Assembly: GCF_900102545.1 (NCBI RefSeq) | Contig: NZ_FNBN01000001.1 | Location: 1,256,221-1,320,220 of the forward strand | Direction of reading: 5' to 3' | DNA length: 64,000 bases | DNA from: Chitinophaga filiformis | GTDB lineage: Bacteria; Bacteroidota; Bacteroidia; Chitinophagales; Chitinophagaceae | Shown here: piece after piece, positions 31,394-40,365 of the stretch | Layout of the letters: each line of letters starts with the position of its first letter | Position numbering within the stretch: the first letter of the stretch is position 1 | The notes under the pieces: generated by a model | What the model was told of the DNA's origin: nothing | Database searches by the model: none | What the model saw: the letters and a program-made list of their open reading frames with translations, nothing else | Translations under genes and position numbers: made by a program

Positions 31394-32995
31394 TCAAAAC
31401 GAATCTACCAGTACCAGCAAACGCTTATCCACAGCAGCATCCCTTGTATAAAAATTCACAAATTGCAGGTCAAGTTTCGTCACCGGGAAGTGGGGGAAGG
31501 CATGTAATACCTTGCAATGATGCCCCTGAGCAACCAGCGAATCTTTCCACTGAGAAGTGGTATAGATCAACGACGGGCCCGGGGGTAATGTGTCGTATGA
31601 CAACTGCGGGGCATTCAGGTAATACGTCAGCGCATAGGAATGCGCCCTATAAAATCCAACAGCGCCTCCTTTAAGGTTTTCATTTGCATAAAAGGCAACC
31701 GCACTGCCACTCTGATAACGCAGCACATCCGGATAGAACAGTCCGTTTAAAAAAAGATTCAGTGCTGCACTCGCCAGACAGGTACGGAAGAACACACGTG
31801 CTATTCCTTTCAATGGCAGCCATATAAAAACGCCTATTATGATCGCGATCAGTATAACTGCCACAAAATTGATTTGAGGCCGGTAAAGCGCCCATAAACC
31901 CGGAATAGCAGCGGCTATAATCCCAATGATAATATACTGTGTAATACGGAATGTCTTTTCTTTCTTAATAGACAGGATATATTGCGCCGTCAGGATTGAA
32001 AAGAAAGGGAAAATAATATTCAGATAGTGCGGCAACTGAAACTTAGACAATGAGAATAACAGAAAGGTCACGAGCGCCCCGCTGATACAATAATATTCCC
32101 TGGCCTGGCGTCCTTTCCTGATAAAAGTGATCACCGCCACATACAGGAAAATGGACCAGGGCAGGAAAGCCCACAACACCGTATGCAGAAAGAATGACGG
32201 ATCTCCGCTGCCCTTGATCGGTCCGGAGTTCATGAAGCGCCCGAACTGGCTGTCCCAGAAAAAGAAGCGGATACCTGATACCCCGGTCTGTCCGAAAACG
32301 ACTTTCTCCGGATGAGCGTCAAACTGCTGGTACAAGGCATACAGCTCCGGCGTGATGAACACACAGACCAACAAAGCCACAATCAGCCAGCGCAGGTGAA
32401 ACAATTCCTTCCACTGCTTTGTGAATATAAATTGGCCGATTAATGCAAATCCTATCGGCACCAATGCAAAAGGGCCCTTAGTCATTACGGCCAGGGCAGC
32501 CAGTAATGCCCCCGGCAACAACTGCCGCTTGTACAAATGATATACACTTCCAATGATCAGGCCCGTGAGATAAGGCTCCGCACGGACATCCGTGCTGGAG
32601 ATAACAAGATGCTCTGCCGTCAGCAGGATACACACTGACCAGCGGGCGACCTGTTCTCCGTAAAGATCCTTTGCAAAACGGTAGGTATATACCACTCCCA
32701 GCATCAGGAATAAGAAGGCCGGAAGCTTGTAGGCAAACGTCGTAAACCCGAATAGATTATAGGAGAGAGCCGCCATCCAGAAAGGGAAATGAGGCTTATC
32801 CAGCCAATCCTGACCATCCACAAACAGGTTCAGGTAATCATGATGCTGCACCATGTGCTTGGCGATACCAGCATATAAAGCGCCATCAGGCTCCATAATC
32901 GTAACCGGCAGACCACTGATATGTACAAATACCAGCAGACCGATCATCCATAAGCTGACTTTTTTCTCTGAGACAGAAGATAGTGACATGCGCAA
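31394..32995 (-). CDS. Glycosyltransferase family 39-like (ArnT/PMT type) membrane protein
   Basis: The product has 533 residues with about 12 transmembrane helices. The first periplasmic loop carries the acidic motif EPDGALYAGIAKHM, and further on VDGQDWLDKPHFPFW, as in ArnT and related polyprenyl-phosphate-sugar transferases. A C-terminal soluble domain follows (SGSAVAFYANENLKGGAVGFYR). It should transfer a sugar from a lipid carrier to lipid A or another envelope glycan. The start could be Met 1 or Met 3. Confidence 0.88.
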   Translation of the reverse strand: MRMSLSSVSEKKVSLWMIGLLVFVHISGLPVTIMEPDGALYAGIAKHMVQHHDYLNLFVDGQDWLDKPHFPFWMAALSYNLFGFTTFAYKLPAFLFLMLGVVYTYRFAKDLYGEQVARWSVCILLTAEHLVISSTDVRAEPYLTGLIIGSVYHLYKRQLLPGALLAALAVMTKGPFALVPIGFALIGQFIFTKQWKELFHLRWLIVALLVCVFITPELYALYQQFDAHPEKVVFGQTGVSGIRFFFWDSQFGRFMNSGPIKGSGDPSFFLHTVLWAFLPWSIFLYVAVITFIRKGRQAREYYCISGALVTFLLFSLSKFQLPHYLNIIFPFFSILTAQYILSIKKEKTFRITQYIIIGIIAAAIPGLWALYRPQINFVAVILIAIIIGVFIWLPLKGIARVFFRTCLASAALNLFLNGLFYPDVLRYQSGSAVAFYANENLKGGAVGFYRAHSYALTYYLNAPQLSYDTLPPGPSLIYTTSQWKDSLVAQGHHCKVLHAFPHFPVTKLDLQFVNFYTRDAAVDKRLLVLVDSF

Positions 32996-33058
32996 AAGTT
33001 ACAGCATGACAGCCACTTCCACAAAGCTGCGGGGGAGTTTAATCGAAAATTAACAGGG

Positions 33059-33397
33059 TCACCAACCGAACAAACTGGATTTCTCAAATCCGATATACAT
33101 GCCATCTTCCCGCTGTTCCAGCGGATAGGTCTTCAGGTAGAAACCTTCACCACTGCTGTTGTACCCGTTCTTAATATTGAACCGGTACCTGTGCAGCGGA
33201 CATACAACATTACCGGCATCATCTATAAAACCATCTGCCATGATACCGCTTGCATGCGGACATTTATAAGCAAAGGCATAGAGCTGCTGCTCATACAGGG
33301 TATAACAGATCTTTTTGCCCTGGATCTCTACTACACCTATCTCACCCTCCCTTGCATACAGGTCTGATAAACGATGCCAGTTGTATTGTTTTGCCAT
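33059..33397 (-). CDS. Rieske [2Fe-2S] protein
   Basis: The product has 112 residues. Both cluster-binding motifs are present: CPH in KCPHASG and CPLH in VVCPLHRYRF, spaced as in Rieske ferredoxins of the NirD/BphA3 type. It is soluble and has no signal peptide, so it should be a cytoplasmic electron carrier. It lies six bases after the hflX stop on the same strand; no oxygenase partner is adjacent. Confidence 0.92.
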   Translation of the reverse strand: MAKQYNWHRLSDLYAREGEIGVVEIQGKKICYTLYEQQLYAFAYKCPHASGIMADGFIDDAGNVVCPLHRYRFNIKNGYNSSGEGFYLKTYPLEQREDGMYIGFEKSSLFGW

Positions 33398-33403
33398 GAA
33401 ATT

Positions 33404-34594
33404 TTAATAAAAATACTCGCTCTTGTATGGGTAACGTTCCCTGTACAGGGTGATAACTTTACTCAGGATAGTCTGACGCAATTCATCAATATTCTTACGC
33501 TCTAAAGCAGATATAAACACACAGTTGCCCTGGGTCCTGGTTTCCCAGTTCTCCTTCAGCTGGTTCAGGATGTCCTGTTTGATGTCGTCAGCCAACCATT
33601 TGTCAAATGTCTGCTGCTCATACAGGTCCATCTTGTTAAAGACCATGATGCTGGGCTTGTCGAATGCCTTCAGTTCCTGCAGGGTACGGTTCACGACTTC
33701 TACCTGATCTTCGTACTGCGGATGGGAAACGTCTACTACATGCAACAGAATATCACTTTCCCTGACCTCATCCAGCGTAGATTTGAAGCTCTCTACCAGG
33801 TGGTGGGGCAATTTGCGGATAAACCCAACAGTATCGCTCAGCAGGAAAGCCGTCTGGTCAAACACCACTTTACGGGTGGTAGTATCCAGGGTAGCGAACA
33901 GTTTGTTTTCTGCAAATACCTCACTTTTACTCAGGAGGTTCATGATGGTGCTCTTTCCCACATTCGTATATCCTACCAGGGCTACACGAATATATTCCCC
34001 GCGGTCCTTACGCTGGGTAAGCGACTGTTTATCAATCTCAGCCAGACGTTTCCTCAGCAGGGATATTTTATCCTTGATGATACGACGGTCTGTTTCAATT
34101 TCCGTTTCACCCGGACCACGGCTACCGATACCACCTCCCTGTCTTTCCAGGTGACTCCACATCCCTTTCAGACGAGGCAGGATGTACTGATACTGTGCCA
34201 GTTCCACCTGTACTTTCGCCTGCGCTGTACGGGCACGACGGGCGAAGATGTCCAGGATCAGATCACTACGATCTATCACCTTCACATTCAACACTTTCTC
34301 TATGTTGGCTATCTGGGAGCCCGTGAGCTCATCATCAAATATGACAAGATTGATGTTTCTGCCTGTAATAAAATCCTTAATCTCCTCCAGTTTACCCTTT
34401 CCCACAAAGGTGGCCCTGTCGGGATGGGATAACTTTTGGGTAAAACGCTTCACAGTAGTAGCACCGGCCGTTTCCGCCAGGAACACCAGTTCATCCAGGT
34501 ACTCCTGCACCTGGCGCTCCGACTGCTCCTTATGAATCAATCCCACTATAACCGCTCTCTCTTCCTGTTGTACGACTTGTTTCTTTTCAATCAA
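33404..34594 (-). CDS. hflX: GTPase HflX
   Basis: About 396 residues from a TTG at 34594. The frame is open to an ATG at 34657, but the extra residues (PCRIWGYGLIPYLCNK) look unlike the family, so the TTG followed by IEKKQVVQQ is preferred. Family signatures are clear: the glycine-rich linker QGGGIGSRGPGETEIETDRR, G1 GYTNVGKST, G3 DTVGFIRKLPHHL and G4 FNKMD. HflX binds the 50S subunit and rescues stalled or heat-damaged ribosomes by splitting them. Confidence 0.96.
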   Translation of the reverse strand: MIEKKQVVQQEERAVIVGLIHKEQSERQVQEYLDELVFLAETAGATTVKRFTQKLSHPDRATFVGKGKLEEIKDFITGRNINLVIFDDELTGSQIANIEKVLNVKVIDRSDLILDIFARRARTAQAKVQVELAQYQYILPRLKGMWSHLERQGGGIGSRGPGETEIETDRRIIKDKISLLRKRLAEIDKQSLTQRKDRGEYIRVALVGYTNVGKSTIMNLLSKSEVFAENKLFATLDTTTRKVVFDQTAFLLSDTVGFIRKLPHHLVESFKSTLDEVRESDILLHVVDVSHPQYEDQVEVVNRTLQELKAFDKPSIMVFNKMDLYEQQTFDKWLADDIKQDILNQLKENWETRTQGNCVFISALERKNIDELRQTILSKVITLYRERYPYKSEYFY

Positions 34595-34730
34595 AGTTTG
34601 TAATAATTTATTGCAAAGGTATGGAATTAGTCCATAGCCCCATATACGGCAAGGCATGGCCGTAATCCGCCGGTTCTTGCGTTACAAGTGACTATTTTAC
34701 CTACATTTAGCCTCCAAACAAAATCTAAAT

Positions 34731-36758
34731 ATGCATAAATCACTTTTGTTAACATCACTTTTAATATCAACTATGGCAGTGGCTCAGCAGAAAATGACGC
34801 CGGAGCTGCTCTGGCAATTGGGCAGAGTCAGCGGGGAAACAATTACAGCGGATGGTAAAACAGTTATCTATGGCGTTTCGCGATATAATATTGCGGAGAA
34901 TAAAAGCGAGAAGAACCTCTACGCTATCCCACTGGTGGGAGGAGCTGCTAAGCAGATCACTACGGAACCTGGTGCTGAAGGAGACGTGAGTGCTGTAGAT
35001 GGCCAAAAGATCAGGTATTCCTATAAAGGCCAGCTGTGGGAAATCAATGCTGATGGCACCGGCGCTACCCAGATCACCCATATTGAAGGTGGATTGCAGA
35101 ATATCCGTGTTTCTCCTGATGGTAAACATGTCCTGTTCTCCAAAGAAGTGAAGTTGAAAAAAGTGGCCGGCAGTGATTTTTATCCCGACCTTCCAAAATC
35201 CAACGTGCAGATATATGACAATCTCAACTACCGCCACTGGGATACCTGGGAAGACGGTAACTTCCAGCATGTATTTTATGCTACCTACGAGAATGGCCAG
35301 ATAGGCACTCCTGTGGATATTATGGAAGGTGAATTGTACGACTGTCCGCAGATGCCTTTCGGCGGTGCAGAAGATATGATCTGGAGCCCTGATGGAAAAA
35401 GCATCATCTATGTTACCAAAAAGAAGTTCGGTAAGGAATATGCTGTCAGCACCAACACTGATATTTATGAATACAACCTGGAAACCCGCACCACCAAAAA
35501 TCTTTCCGAAGGATTGGCTGGTTATGATGTAGCCCCTTCTTTCAGTCCCGATGGCAAATACCTGGCCTGGCTGGGTATGTCGAAAGATGGTTTTGAAGCA
35601 GACAAAAATGATATCATCATACTGGACCGCACCAGCGGTAAACGTACGAATCTTACCAAAGACTGGGACGGCACTGTTGCTTCCATCTATTGGACCAAAG
35701 ATGGCAAACAACTGCTTTTCCTGGCTGTGATAAAAGGTACTGAACAACTGCTGGAAATCAGTCTTCAGAAAGATATCGCAGCCACTACTGCTAAAAATAT
35801 ACGCCAGGTAACAGAAGGCGATTTTGACATCAACGGTATTGTTGGGCAGGTTGGAAACACACTTGTAGTATCCCGCACTGATATGAACCATGCTGCGGAA
35901 CTCTTTACTGTACAATTGCCTAAAGGCACTTTGCAACCACTCACTACGGTAAATAAAGAGACTTACGACAAGACCGGCATGTGTAAAGTGGAGAAACGCT
36001 GGATCAAAACTACAGACAACAAAGAGATGCTGGCCTGGGTAATATTCCCACCTGATTTCGATCCTGCAAAAAAATACCCGACATTATTGTATTGCCAGGG
36101 AGGCCCGCAGTCAGCACTTTCCCAGTTCTATTCTTACCGTTGGAACTTCCAGCTGATTGCCTCACAGGGTTACATTGTAGTAGCGCCTAACCGTCGCGGT
36201 ATGCCTGGGCATGGGGTAGAATGGAACGCATCCATCAGTAAAGACTGGGGTGGTCAGCCAATACGCGATTATCTCAGTGCCATTGACGCCGTAAGTCAGG
36301 AGCCATATGTAGATAAAAACCGCCTGGGGGCTGTAGGCGCCAGCTACGGTGGCTACTCCGTATATATGCTGGCAGGCGTGCATAACAATCGCTTCAAGTC
36401 ATTCATTGCGCACGATGGTCTTTTTGATCTGAAAAGCTGGTATGGCACTACTGAAGAACTCTGGTTTGCTAACTGGGATATCGGCGCTTACTGGGATGCA
36501 GCCAATGCAAAGGCTCACAAAGAATTCAATCCAAGTGAATACGCCAACAAATGGAATACACCAATCCTGATTATCCAGGGAGGAATTGATTTCCGTGTAG
36601 GCATTGAACAGGGTTTACAAGCCTTCCAGCTGGCACAGCTGAAAGGAATTAAAAGCAAACTGCTGTATTTCCCTGAAGAGAACCACTGGGTACTGAAAGC
36701 GCAAAACGCCCTGGTATGGCAGCGCGAATTCTTCCAATGGTTGAAAGAAACACTATAA
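34731..36758 (+). CDS. S9-family prolyl oligopeptidase (DPP-like)
   Basis: The product has 675 residues with a signal peptide (LLLTSLLISTMAVAQQK). The N-terminal ~400 residues form a WD40-like beta-propeller (repeats with SPDGKxxxF). The C-terminal alpha/beta hydrolase has the nucleophile S538 in GASYGGYS, D620 in QGGIDFRVG and H652 in EENHWVL. It should cleave short peptides in the periplasm, with preference for Pro or Ala contexts not predictable here. A strong hairpin ends the gene. Confidence 0.94.
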   Translation: MHKSLLLTSLLISTMAVAQQKMTPELLWQLGRVSGETITADGKTVIYGVSRYNIAENKSEKNLYAIPLVGGAAKQITTEPGAEGDVSAVDGQKIRYSYKGQLWEINADGTGATQITHIEGGLQNIRVSPDGKHVLFSKEVKLKKVAGSDFYPDLPKSNVQIYDNLNYRHWDTWEDGNFQHVFYATYENGQIGTPVDIMEGELYDCPQMPFGGAEDMIWSPDGKSIIYVTKKKFGKEYAVSTNTDIYEYNLETRTTKNLSEGLAGYDVAPSFSPDGKYLAWLGMSKDGFEADKNDIIILDRTSGKRTNLTKDWDGTVASIYWTKDGKQLLFLAVIKGTEQLLEISLQKDIAATTAKNIRQVTEGDFDINGIVGQVGNTLVVSRTDMNHAAELFTVQLPKGTLQPLTTVNKETYDKTGMCKVEKRWIKTTDNKEMLAWVIFPPDFDPAKKYPTLLYCQGGPQSALSQFYSYRWNFQLIASQGYIVVAPNRRGMPGHGVEWNASISKDWGGQPIRDYLSAIDAVSQEPYVDKNRLGAVGASYGGYSVYMLAGVHNNRFKSFIAHDGLFDLKSWYGTTEELWFANWDIGAYWDAANAKAHKEFNPSEYANKWNTPILIIQGGIDFRVGIEQGLQAFQLAQLKGIKSKLLYFPEENHWVLKAQNALVWQREFFQWLKETL

Positions 36759-36765
36759 AAAGTGG

Positions 36766-36803
36766 TCAGGCATTAAGTACCCGTAACGGTGCTTAATGCC
36801 TGA
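36766..36803. terminator. 16-bp hairpin after S9 peptidase gene
   Basis: TCAGGCATTAAGTACC (36766-36781) pairs with GGTGCTTAATGCCTGA (36788-36803), with one G-U pair and a 6-nt loop. The T run is poor. Confidence 0.6.
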
Positions 36804-36836
36804 TCGATAACTTCATTTTCTAAATTCCCCAACGTT

Positions 36837-37625
36837 ATGTTCACCTCTCTCTTATTAGATGTCAGTGAGGGCATTGCTACCATCACACTTAATCGCCCTG
36901 ACGTTTACAACGCTTTTGATGATCCACTGAGTTATGAATTACAGGATGCCCTTAAACAGGCAGAAAAAGATCCTTCCGTAAGGGTCGTAGTATTAACCGG
37001 CGCAGGTAATAAAGCTTTCAGCAGCGGACAGGATTTAAAAGCTGCGTTGAATGGGAATGGCGGCAAACGCGATCTTGGTGAATCGCTGCGTAAACGTTAT
37101 AATCCTATTATCAGGGCTATAAGAAATATGCCGAAACCTGTTATCTGCCAGCTGAACGGCATCGCCGCCGGCGCCGGTTGTTCCATTGCCCTTGCCTGCG
37201 ACATGATCATCGCCAGTGAAACCGCCGCAATGGTAGAGATATTTATCAATATAGCCCTGGTGCTGGACTCAGGATCATCTTATTTCCTGCCACGCACTGT
37301 CGGATACCACCGGGCCTTTGAACTGGCTACCAAGGCAACAAAACTATCCGCAGCAGAAGCGCAGCAACTTGGCTTTATCAATAAGGTTGTGAAACCGGAG
37401 GAACTGGAGGCCACTGTACGGGCCGAAGCATCTTTTTACGCCAATGCACCTACCAAGGCGATCGCCTTGCTGAAAAAGATGCTGACAAAAGGTATGACCG
37501 AAGACCTGGATGCTGTACTCGACTATGAAGCTTATTGCCAGGAAATTGCTGGTAACACTGCTGATAACACCGAGGGGATTCAGGCTTTCCTGGAGAAACG
37601 GAAGCCTGCTTTTAAAGGTAATTAA
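36837..37625 (+). CDS. Enoyl-CoA hydratase/isomerase family protein (PaaG-like)
   Basis: The 262-residue crotonase-fold protein has the oxyanion-hole segments AFSSGQDLKAAL and GIAAGAGCSIALACDMIIA, and the later region AMVEIFINIALVLDSGSSYFLPRTVG. The residue pattern is closest to PaaG (1,2-epoxyphenylacetyl-CoA isomerase), where Asp rather than two Glu is catalytic; here D in LVLDSG fits. No other paa genes are adjacent, so the exact substrate remains open. Confidence 0.88.
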   Translation: MFTSLLLDVSEGIATITLNRPDVYNAFDDPLSYELQDALKQAEKDPSVRVVVLTGAGNKAFSSGQDLKAALNGNGGKRDLGESLRKRYNPIIRAIRNMPKPVICQLNGIAAGAGCSIALACDMIIASETAAMVEIFINIALVLDSGSSYFLPRTVGYHRAFELATKATKLSAAEAQQLGFINKVVKPEELEATVRAEASFYANAPTKAIALLKKMLTKGMTEDLDAVLDYEAYCQEIAGNTADNTEGIQAFLEKRKPAFKGN

Positions 37626-37677
37626 CACTGTTCTCCTCTACGGCTTATCATAAGTTTCCAATGTTCAACATATCTAT

Positions 37678-37725
37678 AAAAGCGAAAAAGGGCATCTCTT
37701 CAATGAAACGCCCTTTTTCGCTTTT
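37678..37725. terminator. Bidirectional terminator
   Basis: A perfect 16-bp stem, AAAAGCGAAAAAGGGC with GCCCTTTTTCGCTTTT, lies between convergent genes with T runs for both directions. Confidence 0.92.
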
Positions 37726-37744
37726 AATATTTTGTATCAGCAGG

Positions 37745-38443
37745 TTATAAGCCGCTGATCATAAATCCGAAGGAATAAGGATTCACATCGTAAGTACCGT
37801 TGTCCTTGAATATACCGTTCAAAGCATAAGTACCATATAATGCGAAGTTACCGTAACCAACCCTTGCAGTACCCGCGAAACGCCATGTGTTAAAAAGACG
37901 TTTGCTGGCTTCTTTTTCAATCAGTTTTGAACCATTTACATTGGCTACTGAACGGGTATGTGCATTCAGCAGGTTACCTATTTTCAGACCCACACCTACC
38001 TTAAATCCTTTATTGGCATTCTCAGGCACCTGACGGTAGCGCAGCTCTAATGGCACTTCCAGGTAAGTAGCAGCCAGTTTGAACTTGCTGTAAGCATCTG
38101 TTTCCTGGAAATCCGGAACAGTAGATGCATTTCTTAAGTCCAGGCTCATTTTGCTCAGATGGTAATGATCAGAGCCTATTCCTAAACCTGCCGCAAGGCT
38201 GAAATTAGTTTTCTGCAAAGGAATATCGTACATAAATGCAATGTTGAGCTGGCGGTTAAATCCAGTATTGATAGCTCCAGCTCCCGTACCAGTCAATCCA
38301 ACATATCCCAACTGAATCACTAAGAAATCCTTGGAATGTGCGGCTGCTCCCATAGCTTTATTAGCAACTGCATTCTTGGCATCCTGTGCAAAAACGCCAA
38401 AAGAAGCGGCCATCAGTCCCAGCGAAAAGAATAATTTCTTCAT
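37745..38443 (-). CDS. PorT-like outer-membrane beta-barrel protein
   Basis: The product has 232 residues with a signal peptide (LFFSLGLMAASFGVFAQ). It then shows alternating beta-strand patterns (NRQLNIAFMYDIPLQKTNFSLAAGLGIGSDHYHLS, YLEVPLELRYRQVP, GFKVGVGLKIG) and a C-terminal aromatic strand (PYSFGFMISGL). This is typical of 8- to 10-stranded outer-membrane barrels in Bacteroidota. The ligand or role is unknown. Confidence 0.85.
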   Translation of the reverse strand: MKKLFFSLGLMAASFGVFAQDAKNAVANKAMGAAAHSKDFLVIQLGYVGLTGTGAGAINTGFNRQLNIAFMYDIPLQKTNFSLAAGLGIGSDHYHLSKMSLDLRNASTVPDFQETDAYSKFKLAATYLEVPLELRYRQVPENANKGFKVGVGLKIGNLLNAHTRSVANVNGSKLIEKEASKRLFNTWRFAGTARVGYGNFALYGTYALNGIFKDNGTYDVNPYSFGFMISGL

Positions 38444-38600
38444 GTTTAAGTATAAAGTCTTGAAAAAGAATATTAGGCAAATTTAATGGAATAGGAATAA
38501 AACAAAGGGTTAAAATATTTATAAAATTAGGCCCTGTTTATATCTCTATCCCACCTCTTTCCGAATACCGTTCTAAAGACATATCTTTCCACTGTATAAT

Positions 38601-39659
38601 ATGTTAAGACCTATGGAAGAATTTAGTAACCGCATAAACCTACGTGCAGCAGGCTGCGCTAAATGTCATAACCCCAGATATGAACGCGGCTATCAGGTAC
38701 GGCTTTGCAAGGACTGCCGGCGGGAATTATCCCGGTACCCGGTTACAAGAGAAGTGATCTGGGGCGCATTAGGGGTGAGCGTTATATTACTACTTGCCCT
38801 GTTCCGCTTACCCACTTACTTCAGGGCAGGGGTGGACTATATGAAGGCTATGGAATTCGCCAAAGAACGTAAATACGTCAGCGCAGAAAAGGGGTTCACA
38901 GCTACATTAAAACGATTTCCAGGGCATGTTGGCTCTATCGTACATCTTATTACGGCTTCATACTTCAATGACGACCAAACGAGAACGGATAGCCTGTATT
39001 CCGTACTGACAGCCACTCATACAACCTCGGATGACCAGGACCTGGTGGACGAACTCACCATTGTCACAGATAACAGCCGATACTTTAGTATCCAGGACAG
39101 CACGATAAGTAATCAACTGGATGCGTTAAGGGCAGATACCACTGCCTATTGTAAAGTACTGGAAGACTATCTGAAGAAGGCGCCCTATGACCTTGCGGCA
39201 GCGGTAAACCTGGCATATGCTTACCTTGAGCTCAAAAACTATAAAGGAGCTGATAGCCTGTGTAGAAAAGCAATACACGATGCACCACTGTTTAGGCCTC
39301 CCTATTTTGAATTACTGGCATCCCTGAAAGAGCAGGGGAGATATAAAGAAGGCCTTATCCTCACGCAGCAACTACTTGACCAAAACAAAGAAGCCCCGTC
39401 TGCACTTCTTACACTTTCCACCTTCCAGCTCAAACTGAAAAAAGATAAAGAAGCGCTCATTACAGCCCAACAGGCATTTCAATTGGAGCCGGAGAATCCG
39501 GATGTACTTACCACACTTTGCATGGCTTATCATTTTAATCACCAGCAGGTAGAATCCAATCGCCTTCTTACAAAACTGAAGGATATGCCGGGTAGCGATA
39601 GCAGCCATGTAGCAATGCTTCAGAATATAATTACCGATAAAACTCCCTACAGGGATTAA
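38601..39659 (+). CDS. Zinc-ribbon, single-TM, TPR protein
   Basis: The product has 352 residues; an alternative start is Met 5 at 38613. A zinc ribbon (CAKCHN ... CKDCRREL) is followed by one membrane helix (VIWGALGVSVILLLALFRL) and a TPR region with several 34-residue repeats (AAVNLAYAYLELKNYKGADSLCRKAI, RPPYFELLASLKEQGRYKEGLIL). The M50-like gene starts 12 bp downstream, so the two are probably translated together. The TPRs may present substrates or partners to that membrane protein. Confidence 0.8.
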   Translation: MLRPMEEFSNRINLRAAGCAKCHNPRYERGYQVRLCKDCRRELSRYPVTREVIWGALGVSVILLLALFRLPTYFRAGVDYMKAMEFAKERKYVSAEKGFTATLKRFPGHVGSIVHLITASYFNDDQTRTDSLYSVLTATHTTSDDQDLVDELTIVTDNSRYFSIQDSTISNQLDALRADTTAYCKVLEDYLKKAPYDLAAAVNLAYAYLELKNYKGADSLCRKAIHDAPLFRPPYFELLASLKEQGRYKEGLILTQQLLDQNKEAPSALLTLSTFQLKLKKDKEALITAQQAFQLEPENPDVLTTLCMAYHFNHQQVESNRLLTKLKDMPGSDSSHVAMLQNIITDKTPYRD

Positions 39660-39671
39660 AATATTTACAAG

Positions 39672-40214
39672 ATGATGATACCTGGCGTTTATATGGCCTT
39701 AATCACTTTTCCGGGCGTAGTGGTACACGAGTTTGCCCACCAGCTCTTCTGCCGCCTTTGCGGAGTGGCCATCTTCGATGTGAAATACTTCCAGATGGCC
39801 GATCCTGTAGGATATGTACAACATGAACCGGTAAAGAAACCTTTTCACCAATTGCTTATTAGTGTAGGCCCTTTCATTGTCAATAACATCCTTGCACTCG
39901 CCATTGCCTTTCCGGCTGCCATACCCGTATTCATGTTCAATGATGGTTCGCTCTTCGACTTCCTGTTGTTGTACCTGGGACTCTCCATCGCCATGCATGC
40001 CTTCCCAAGCACCACAGATGCAAAAGTGATGTGGGAAACGATCTGGCATGGAAAAAATGTACCGCTGTGGCTGAAGATCATTACTGTTCCGATCACGGGC
40101 CTGATCTATGCAGGCGCCATGGGTGCTGTGATGTGGCTTGACCTGGTCTGGGGAATGGGCGTCGCCTTCGGACTACCCATACTGATCGTTAAATTCCTCT
40201 CACAGGTGATGTAA
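39672..40214 (+). CDS. M50/DUF3267-like integral membrane metallopeptidase
   Basis: The product has 180 residues and about five hydrophobic segments. The first contains H19-E-F-A-H23 (VVVHEFAHQLFCRLCGV), the zinc motif of site-2-type proteases. A later NNILALAIAFP segment and SIAMHAFPS may complete the active site. Intramembrane proteolysis is possible. It forms a two-gene unit with the upstream zinc-ribbon TPR protein. Confidence 0.78.
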   Translation: MMIPGVYMALITFPGVVVHEFAHQLFCRLCGVAIFDVKYFQMADPVGYVQHEPVKKPFHQLLISVGPFIVNNILALAIAFPAAIPVFMFNDGSLFDFLLLYLGLSIAMHAFPSTTDAKVMWETIWHGKNVPLWLKIITVPITGLIYAGAMGAVMWLDLVWGMGVAFGLPILIVKFLSQVM

Positions 40215-40309
40215 TCCTGTTAAAAAATAAAAGAGGATATATCATAAATAAATGAGCCTTGTTAGAATCGCATAAAAAGCTACCCTGTTCCATCAGGTAC
40301 CTGAAAGAA

Positions 40310-40350
40310 AAGAGCCTGTATCTACTCTTTGATACAGGCTCTTCTCTTTA
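40310..40350. terminator. Bidirectional terminator
   Basis: AAGAGCCTGTATC/GATACAGGCTCTT, a 13-bp perfect stem with an 8-nt loop, lies between convergent genes. Confidence 0.9.
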
Positions 40351-40365
40351 TTAATAAGTCTTACT

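Noticed and set aside
34594-34657. Longer N terminus for HflX
   Set aside because: The extra residues do not resemble the family; a TTG start gives the expected beginning.
34767-35936. Long minus-strand frame of 389 codons inside the S9 peptidase gene
   Set aside because: Antisense shadow of a clearly coding gene with propeller and hydrolase motifs on the plus strand.
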